Origin: Lotus japonicus
Lineage: Eukaryota; Streptophyta; Magnoliopsida; Fabales; Fabaceae
Length of the DNA: 64,000 nucleotides
Assembly: GCF_012489685.1 (NCBI RefSeq)
Contig: NC_080043.1
Span: forward strand, 49,243,127 to 49,307,126
Direction: 5' to 3'
The position numbers and the translations under genes were made by a program. Under the pieces are notes generated by a model that had not been told where the DNA came from, searched no databases, and worked only from the letters and a program-made list of their open reading frames with translations. Shown one piece after another: positions 11,416 to 18,753 of the stretch; position 1 is the stretch's first letter; each line of letters starts with the position of its first letter.

Positions 11416-11428
11416 TGGTATCAGAGCT
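11416..11428 (+). promoter_or_regulatory. Primer-binding site (tRNA-Met type) of N1
   Basis: TGGTATCAGAGCT lies three bases after the LTR end (…TTACA, TGG). This is the usual complement to initiator tRNA-Met in plant LTR retrotransposons and fixes the 3' edge of the LTR. Confidence 0.85.
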
Positions 11429-11692
11429 CCGGTTGAGAAACCAGAGCACGAAGGGTTTTGGGCTTACGAGTTTCCGAACTCGTTGTGTTTTGTTTTGATA
11501 AAGTTGATTACGAAGCTTCGTGGTGATATTTGGGTAGACTTGTGTGCTAAGATGTTTGCTTGGTTGTGATTGTCTGAATAGTATCATTGCTGTGATACTT
11601 GAGATAGATTATTTATTGTATACTTAGATATTTCTTTTAATTGAGGGCACTGACATTGGGTTGTGGTTCTATTTCTAAGCAGGATTTTCATC

Positions 11693-13303
11693 ATGCCTCC
11701 AAGACAGGACCCAACCAATGCTCAGCTTGCTCAAGCAATGGCAGAGCTGGCTCAGGTGATGACCCAGCAGGCTGCCACTGCTGCTGCCCAAGCTGCAGCA
11801 CAGCTTCAGCGGGAAGCTAAAGAGAACACCAGAAGAGCCGAAGAGGATGCCAGAAGGGCACAGAGGGCTGAGAGGGAGCTGGCATAGGACCAGATCCGTA
11901 TGAGGACTGACTTCAACCGCCATGGACCACCCAAGTTCCAAGGCGAAGTTGAACCCGAGAAAGCTGATCTGTGGATTCAGGAGATGGAGAAAATCTTTGA
12001 GGCTCTCCACACACCTGATGCTGAGAAGGTGAACTTGGCGACCTTCATGCTGAAGGGCGACGCTGAGTATTGGTGTTGGAGTGCTAGACAGTTGATGACT
12101 GCTAACCATGTGGCTCACTTGGGAGTCTTTCAAAAGGGCTTTCATGGAGAAGTACTTCCTAGAGACTGCCAGGGAAGACATGGAGAATCAATTCCTCAAC
12201 CTGAGACAGGGGTTGATGACTGTAGGGGAGTATGCTGCAGACTGGAGACCCTGTCAAAACACTTTCGCTTTTTCCAAGTGCAAGTGGATGAATCGTACCT
12301 ATGCAACCGATTCATGAGGGGCTTGAGGAATGACATTGAGGAGTCTGTGAGGCCATTAGGAATCAGAGTTTTCCAACAGTTGGTAGAGAAAGCTCGTGAG
12401 GTGGAGTCAATGAAGAATCGCCAGAGAGGAAAGTCTGATAACGGAGGACCGATTCGTTCTGGACAGAGGCAGACCGGAAGGTTTGAGGGAGAGAGACCAG
12501 CTGGTAGGTTTGACAAGGGCAAGGCACCGATGAGGAAGCCTTACCAATGTCCTGCTGATAAGGTACCGTCTGCTGGAAGGGGTGTAGCACCTGCTCCTAA
12601 AGATGATGTCATCTGTTTCAAGTGCAACCAGAAGGGGCACTATGCGAATGAGTGTGGTAAGGAGATTGTATGCTGGAAGTGTCAGAAACCAGGGCACATT
12701 GAGAGGGACTGCCCTAATGCTGCAAAGGCTGAGCCAGTGTTGAATACCGCTCGCGGAAGGCGACCTACTACTCCAGGTCGTGTGTTCGCAATGTTTGGCG
12801 AACAGGCTGCTGTGACTGACGATCTCATCCAAGGTACGTGTGTTATCGCTGGAACTTCTTTAATGGTCTTATTTGATTCGGGTGCTACACACTCATTCAT
12901 TGCTGAGGAGTGTGTGAAGCGATTAGGGTTGCTAACTGCTGATTTACCCTTCGATTTGGTGGTTACTACCCCTGCCGCCGATCGATTAGTTACGCGCACG
13001 GCATGCTTGCAATGTCCGTTGATCTACGAGGATCGGAAGTTCCTTGCGAACCTCATTTGTTTGGGGCTTAAAGAGCTCGATTTGATTCTGGGAATGGACT
13101 GGTTGGCACAGTATCACATTCTTTTGGAATGTGCTAATAAGACCGTAGTCTTCCCGGATTCTGGCGTTACGGATTACTTGAATTCGTACAACTTGGGAAA
13201 GGGTTCACCAGCATTCGTGAACTCTATCATAGCTGAGGCGAAGAACGACGGCGATGTGCGCAACATTCTGGTGGTGCAGGAATTTGTGGATGTGTTTCCA
13301 TAG
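11693..13303 (+). pseudogene. Ty3/gypsy gag-protease of N1
   Basis: The start MPPRQDPTNAQ at 11693 follows the usual gypsy gag opening. The frame is broken by TAG at 11885, by a pair of compensating frameshifts between about 12095 and 12240 (the proper capsid sequence SFKRAFMEKYF continues in another frame at 12108-12250), and by TAG at 13301 where the family has VFP-E-DVPG. Capsid motifs: PPKFQGEVEPEKADLWIQEM near 11930, and RLIVEK-type helices near 12370. Two zinc knuckles, CFKCNQKGHYANEC (about 12616) and CWKCQKPGHIERDC (about 12670). The protease active site LFDSGATHSFI lies near 12868. Gag packages the RNA and the protease matures the polyprotein; this copy is inactive. Confidence 0.88.
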
Positions 13304-15190
13304 GATGTGCCTGGAATACCGCCAGTAAGGGAGACAGAGTTCTCTATTGATATTCTGCCCGGTACGAGACCAATATCAATGGCGCCTTACCGGATGGCAC
13401 CAGCAGAGTTGACGGAATTAGCAAAGCAGTTGGATGATCTCTCTTCCAAGGGATTTATCCGACCAAGTGTGTCACCTTGGGGTGCACCAGTGTTGTTGGT
13501 GAAGAAGAAGGATGGAAGGTCCAGACTATGTGTGGACTACCGACAACTCAACAAAGTGACCATGAAGAATCGTTATCCGATGCCTCAGATAGATGATTTG
13601 ATGGATCAACTTCGGGGCGCTGTTGTTTCTCGAAGATAGATCTGAGGTCAGGATATCACCAGATCCGTGTCAAGGAGGCGGATATCTAGAAGACCGCATT
13701 CAGAACTCGATACGGGCATTATGAGTATCTCGTGATGCCGTTTGGGGTTACAAATGCACCCGCAGTGTTTATGGACTACATGAACAGAGTGTTCAGGACA
13801 TTTCTGGACAAGTTCGTGGTGGTGTTCATTGACGATATCCTGATTTACTCGAAGAGTAAAGAAGAACACGAAGAGCATTTGCGTCAAGTGCTAGGAGTAT
13901 TGCGGGAGAAGGAGCTATATGCTAATGGCTCGAAGTGTGAGTTCTGGATGGAAGAGGTTAAGTTCCTATGTCACGTCATATCAAGTCAGGGTGTGGCTGT
14001 TGACCCCAGCAAAATTAAATCGATCATGTCATGGGAACAACCTAAAACAGCAAGCGACATCAAAAGTTTTGTTGGACTTGTTGGCTACTACAGACGCTTT
14101 GTGAAGGACTATGCAAAATTGACTTCACCGTTGACTCAGTTGACAAAGAAGAATCAACCTTTTGCATGGACGGAGAAATGTGAAGAGAGTTTTCAGGAAA
14201 TGAAGAAGAGACTGACTAGCGCACCAATACTAGCCTTACCCAAGGAAGGAGAACCATACGACATTTACTGTGATGCTTCACATAATGGGTTGGGTTGTGT
14301 AATGTTGCAAGAGAAGAAAGTGATTGCTTATGCTTCGCGACAGTTGAAGATTCATGAGAAGAACTATCCTACGCATGATTTGGAGTTGGCTGTTGTAGTA
14401 TATGCTCTCAAGATTTGGAGGCATTACCTGTATGGCAGTACGTTCACGATCTACAATGATCACAAGAGTCTGAAGTACTTGTTTGATAAGAAGGATCTGA
14501 ACATGAGGCAGCGAAGGTGGATGGAATTCCTTCAGGACTACGAGTTTGCTCTACAGTATCATCCAGAGAAAACTAATGTTGTAGCTGACGCTCTTAGTCG
14601 AAAGGCTATACATGTGTCCTCATTGATGGTGAAGGAGTTAGAACTGCTGGAGGCATTCTGAGATTCGGAATGGTGACGGTGTCGAGTGGACTCTTGGACG
14701 AGATTAAATCGAGACAAGAGACCGACGAAGGACTGATTGAGTGGCGCAAACTTGTTACTCAAGGGAAGGCACCGTAATTCACGATCGGAAACGATGGTCT
14801 TTTGCGTTGCAAGGGACGAGTTTGTGTACCCAATGACGCAACTATGAGGCGTTTGATCTTGGATGAAGGCCACAAGAGTGTTGAGTATTCATCCGGGAAT
14901 GAAGAAAATGTATCAAGATTTGAAACTTCATTTCTGGCATGGCCTGGAATGAAGAAACAAGTAGCTGAGTACGTATCGACATGTTTGACATGTCAGAAGG
15001 CAAAGGTGGTACATCAGAAGCCAGCAGGGAAGCAACAATCGTTGGATGTTCCAGAGTGGAAGTGGGATAGCATTTCTATGGATTTTGTGACAGCTTTACC
15101 ACTAACACTAAGGAGATTTGATGCAATTTGGGTAGTGGTTGATCGTTTGACGAAGACTGCTCACTTCGTGCCGATCAATCTTAATGTTGG
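13304..15190 (+). pseudogene. Ty3/gypsy RT, RNase H and partial integrase of N1
   Basis: Reverse transcriptase begins at [16 protein letters not shown] (about 13350). A frameshift near 13628 and a TAG at 13687 break it. The catalytic motif [13 protein letters not shown] lies near 13825. RNase H ([13 protein letters not shown] near 14260, [16 protein letters not shown] near 14365) is intact. A short decayed linker follows, then the integrase zinc region (CLTCQKAKVVHQKP near 14980) and the first catalytic Asp region (WDSISMDFVTALP near 15065). The frame leaves the family sequence near 15180-15195 and the rest of integrase is missing. Confidence 0.88.
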
Positions 15191-15946
15191 TAAATCCGTA
15201 AGTGTACGAATCCACCCGGTTTTAAATATCGAACCACAGGGATTGTGAGTGACAAAATTCGGTTCAAGCATTGAGTTTGAAGGTTTGTTTTATTGAATCA
15301 AAGATATGTCGAAGTAGTAATAAGGAAAAAGGAAAAATAAAAAGACAATTAAGAAAATAACATGCTTTGGGTTCTTGCTCAACTAGTCAATTCAAGCACA
15401 TCATTCTAAGCACATGTTCTCATGAATCTCTCCTTGATGCTATAGCCTAGTTACTCACTTGTTGATTCCTCACATAAGCAACTCTCTCATACTAAAAGCT
15501 AAGCCCAATTCCTTGTGTACTTAGTCATTTATATGAGGTTTTAGATCATGCAAATTCAGGCCATCAAACCCCAACCCTTCCTCTATTCCTAGTAGCCAAG
15601 ATAGAAGGGGTAATCCCAAATCGGTTCCCTAATCTATAACAAATTTCCGTTCTGATTATAGAATAGCATAAAGCAAGCATGCATACAGGCTTGGATTGAA
15701 ATTTAGAAAATGGGTTTCAGGAAAAGAAGAAGAACATGTGGGAAAGAACTTAAGATTATAACCCAAATATGAAAAGTCTTATATGAAAATCAAAGCATAA
15801 GAAGAGAGATTAGCCAAGCATGGCAGCTAAGAACCTGAATTACAAGCTGGGAAGCCTTCTGTCACTCTCCTAGATGTTCCTCTCCTACTAAACTTATGTA
15901 AAAATGGAATGGGTATCAAAGATTACAAAAGAAAACCACTAAAAAC

Positions 15947-15956
15947 CTATTTATAG
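15947..15956 (-). promoter_or_regulatory. TATA box in the unidentified repeat
   Basis: The minus strand reads CTATAAATAGG. It lies about 30 nt downstream (in minus orientation) of the palindrome cluster at 15985-16071. Confidence 0.5.
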
Positions 15957-15984
15957 GAAAAAAGGGCGAGTTTACTGCCATCAG

Positions 15985-16071
15985 GGCGCTCAAGCGCCAG
16001 CATCAGATGCTGGCAGAAAACATCTACTATTTAGCTGGCGCTCAGGCGCCAGACAGGGGCGCCTGAGCGCC
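15985..16071. repeat. Cluster of GC-rich palindromes / inverted repeats
   Basis: Four arms stand close together: GGCGCTCAAGCGCC (15985-15998, palindrome with 6-bp arms); GCCAGCATC-A-GATGCTGGC (15996-16014, perfect 9-bp arms); and GGCGCTCAGGCGCC (16037-16050) facing its exact reverse complement GGCGCCTGAGCGCC (16058-16071) across a 7-nt loop. They stand out in an AT-rich surrounding and lie just upstream of a minus-strand TATA box. Confidence 0.9.
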
Positions 16072-16154
16072 CGTGCTCGCCCAAAAACCCCTTAAACTTC
16101 ATTTTAACTCCACTTTAATGCCTTCTTCATGACTCCAAGCCTCTTGTGAAGGTA

Positions 16155-17372
16155 TGAAAAACGGTAGAAAGGGGGGGTTTGAATAACGTTTTCAGTACAA
16201 AACTACCACCTTAAAGATTTTGACAAATCTTTCGAGAACTTAAGTGCTAAAGATAAGAGATAGAAAAGCACACAAGGATTTTATCCTGGTTCACTTGATA
16301 AATCACTCAAGCTACTCCAGTCCACCCGTTAAGGTGATTTCTTCCTTCTTAGAATGAAGGCAATCCACTAATCAGGTAAGAGTTACAACTGCACTTGAAA
16401 CCTACAAGTGACTAACAATTACACTGACTTAGCTCACACTAAGATTCACTCTCTTAGTCTTCTCTAGGATCCGATCAACCTTGATCTCCTAAAGGAACTA
16501 AACAAACTGTTTATCAAAGAATTGTTTACAAGAGATTTGCTTCTAAAAAGCTAATAGTAAACACAATGAATTTCAGATGAAAGAAAGCTTAGAATATTTT
16601 GAATATGTCTTGCGCGTGTGTATTTTTTCTTCTTGGTTTCTTCTATTCTAGCCGCTTCTTTCAATCTTCAGCCTCTATATATACTCCAAGGATTAGGGTT
16701 GAGCGTTGCATGGGAAATGCTACCGTTGGAGGGCAGTTCTGGAAAATCCAGCTTCTGCTGTGGCTGAGAACGTTAGGTAGGTCGTCAGGAAGGTACACTT
16801 GCTTTTGTACTTGGATAGCGACTTGACCTTTAAACCTAGGAGACTTCTGATCAGGGGAATACTTCATATTGGAACTTGTGAAGCCGGTTGATCAGAGTCA
16901 GAGGGAAAGCACAGATCCTCTGACCATTGTATCTTCTGATTCTGAACTCAGAGGGAATAACATGGCCTTCAGAGTTTCTTGCTTCTGGACTTCAGAGTTT
17001 CCACTATTCAGCTTCTGGATCTTCAGAGTCTTCTACACCATCAGAACATCTGAACCTTCAGTGTTTCTTGGTTATCAGAACTTCTGGATCTTCAGAGCTT
17101 CTAGCGACTGAGTCCACATCAGAGTTTGTATAGCTTCAGAACTTCTGAAGCTTTTCCACTGTTCATACTGAACATGGTGAATGCGAAAGCGTTGCTTGGG
17201 TTACCCTTTATACACAGTGCTTCTGATTTGTGTGAGATTGAGTTGAGGTCAGAGCCTGTAAATAGCACACTCAGAAAAACACGTTAGAGTACCACAATTG
17301 TTCATATCAAAAGGTTAACTTGTAATCATCAAAACATAGAGTTGTACTACTAGATCAAAACTTGATCTTACA
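16155..17372 (-). repeat. 3' LTR of Sirevirus C (1218 bp)
   Basis: On the minus strand it starts TGTAAGATCAAG right after the purine tract and ends ...ACCGTTTTTCA, preceded by the CCCCCCCTTCTACC run typical of Sirevirus LTR ends. A TATA box (TATATATAGAGG on the minus strand) lies at 16667-16678. The region 16900-17160 is dense with imperfect palindromes built on TTCAGAA-n-TTCTGAA. There is no credible ORF. Confidence 0.8.
16667..16678 (-). promoter_or_regulatory. TATA box of the Sirevirus C LTR
   Basis: The minus strand reads AGTATATATAGAGG. It lies about 700 nt into the LTR, a usual place for the U3/R border. Confidence 0.5.
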
Positions 17373-18060
17373 ATCTCCCCCTTTTTGATGATGACAAAAC
17401 AAAGATTTTTGATGAACAATTCTTAAACATTAAACTGAATTCACTCAGAGTTTAGAGATATAGAATAAGACTTATCCTGATGTGAATAGTTTATCTTGCT
17501 CATCCTGAATTCAAGTCACTGCTTGATTCTGAGCTTAGCTCCCCCTGAATCTAATACTTGATGAAAACGTTAGTAAAGTCTAGATTCTGAGCTAAAAAAA
17601 TATAAGAGTTCAGAGTGAAAAGCTTATGACATAGATGAAAAACGAATAATCAGAGCGCATAAGTGATCAGAGTCATGGACAAGGTATCAGAGTCTTGGGT
17701 ATCAGAGTCAACTTAGAATCACTTCAGAAGAAGTGAAATGTATTCCTTGTATTTGCCCAGTGACACATCTATGGTCATGAAGGTGGAACTCTTAAAATCT
17801 CCAAAAGAAAAATAAGTCACACTAACACATCTTACACATCAAAAACTGGGTTTACTCCCCCTTTTTGTCATAAGCAAAAAGCTCGGGGTGTGAAAAACTT
17901 AGCTTGAAGTACAAGGTACTCCCCCTTAGAGAAGGTCTAAGTTTAAAAGAAAATGAAAACGATGTAAGAATCAGAGTTAGGCGAAAATAAATAGAAGAGT
18001 TAATGCAAGGGATGAACGTTTACCACCGGTCAAGTGAGTAAATAGAAGGGTCAGTTACCA
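17373..18060 (-). other. 3' UTR of Sirevirus C with repeated polypurine tracts
   Basis: Minus-strand AAAAAGGGGGAGAT directly before the LTR (17373-17387) is the primary tract. Further AGGGGGAG runs lie near 17542, 17856 and 17922. Several polypurine tracts upstream of the 3' LTR are a described Sirevirus trait. The stretch is otherwise non-coding and rich in TCAGAGT motifs. Confidence 0.65.
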
Positions 18061-18116
18061 AGAACTTAACCTCGAGAAACTGTAAGAGCATTAACTTTCA
18101 GAGAGAAAGTGAAGCC

Positions 18117-18124
18117 TATAAAAA
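18117..18124 (+). promoter_or_regulatory. TATA box of the small coiled-coil gene in C
   Basis: CCTATAAAAAGC lies 60 nt before the ATG at 18177, on the strand opposite to the retrotransposon. The second copy of the gene at 38119 has GTGTATAAATGG at the same distance. Confidence 0.6.
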
Positions 18125-18176
18125 GCGTTGGAGAGAAAGGTAAGCTTCACACCTCGAATAATTTTCAGTAAAAAAA

Positions 18177-18569
18177 ATGGCATCATACAACGTAGCACTA
18201 GAAGAGCTGAGGAAGAAGGCCTTTGAAGAGGACTTGTTCCTGAACATCAGGCATCCAGAGGGTGAAACTACCATCGCGGAGCTGACACGGACACTGCTGG
18301 AAGAGGACCTGCGTCCAGAGTTGGAGAGAGACCTGAAGGAATTTCTTGCCTTCGTGGAGGAGGTGCAAGAACTCAGCCGGCTTGAACTCAAGCTGCTGGA
18401 AGAAAAAAAAATCTTGGAAGAGAAGCTCAGGACTTCAGAAGAGATTCTGGAGAAGGATGAGCTAAAGGTCAGACTCAACAACATCCAGCATGTACTGGAG
18501 CGTCTGGAGAAGAATAGGTCAGAGCAGCGCCAGGAGTGCAGAAGAATGAGGAGGGATCCTCCATTCTAG
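18177..18569 (+). CDS. Small coiled-coil protein, 130 aa, antisense to element C
   Basis: An intact ORF between the end of the extra ORF (18754) and the purine tracts of element C, on the opposite strand. The start context AAAAAAATGGC and a TATA box 60 nt upstream favour this ATG. The N-terminal 40 residues hold ELRKKAFEEDL and NIRHPEG; residues about 45-125 are a highly charged Glu/Arg/Lys/Leu helix, very probably a coiled coil; the end is CRRMRRDPPF. There are no Cys or His clusters, signal peptide or membrane span. A broken homologue at 38119-38512 sits in an unrelated element and keeps the start, the TATA distance and the RKNPPF-type end. I do not recognise a function; a small structural or regulatory protein is a guess. 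Such additional ORFs are known in plant LTR retrotransposons, sense and antisense. Confidence 0.7.
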   Translation: MASYNVALEELRKKAFEEDLFLNIRHPEGETTIAELTRTLLEEDLRPELERDLKEFLAFVEEVQELSRLELKLLEEKKILEEKLRTSEEILEKDELKVRLNNIQHVLERLEKNRSEQRQECRRMRRDPPF

Positions 18570-18753
18570 ATTTATATGATGTAAACATAGAACAATTATG
18601 AATAAAACAAGTTTGGCAAACATATGTGACATAAGTATATAGTTATGCATATATAATCACAAACGAACAAAGGAGAATAAATAAATAAAAAAGAAACAGA
18701 GTTTAAATAAAACAACGTTAGATAAAAAGAAAGAAAAAGAAGAGATCCTAAAA

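Larger units (their letters stand above)
8676..15190 (+). mobile_element. Ty3/gypsy chromovirus N1 (Del/Tekay-like), 3' truncated
   Basis: A complete 5' LTR (8676-11412) is followed by a tRNA-Met primer site and then gag, protease, reverse transcriptase, RNase H and the first part of integrase. The sequence stops within the integrase core near 15190, where an unrelated repeat begins. The rest of integrase, any chromodomain and the 3' LTR are absent. Giant LTR, TG...CA ends, primer site and the two-knuckle gag point to the Del/Tekay side of the chromoviruses; this is from general family knowledge, not a tree. Confidence 0.85.
15190..16154 (-). repeat. Unidentified LTR-like repeat inserted in N1
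   Basis: This AT-rich, non-coding stretch interrupts the integrase of N1. Read on the minus strand it has GC-rich palindromes, then a TATA box (CTATAAATAG at 15947-15956), then several hundred bases without a long ORF, ending in CCCTGTGGTTCGATATTT-type sequence near 15230. That order suggests an LTR or a short non-autonomous LTR element lying on the minus strand. I recognise the end as common in plant repeats but cannot name the family. The right edge is cut by the LTR of Sirevirus C at 16155. Confidence 0.5.

Noticed and set aside
16599..17133. Small ORFs of 60-80 codons inside the LTR of C on both strands
   Set aside because: They overlap the TATA box and palindrome array, have no homologue among the other LTRs, and look like chance frames.
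16900..17160. TTCAGAA-n-TTCTGAA motifs as heat-shock elements
   Set aside because: Heat-shock elements need two bases between GAA and TTC; here there is one.
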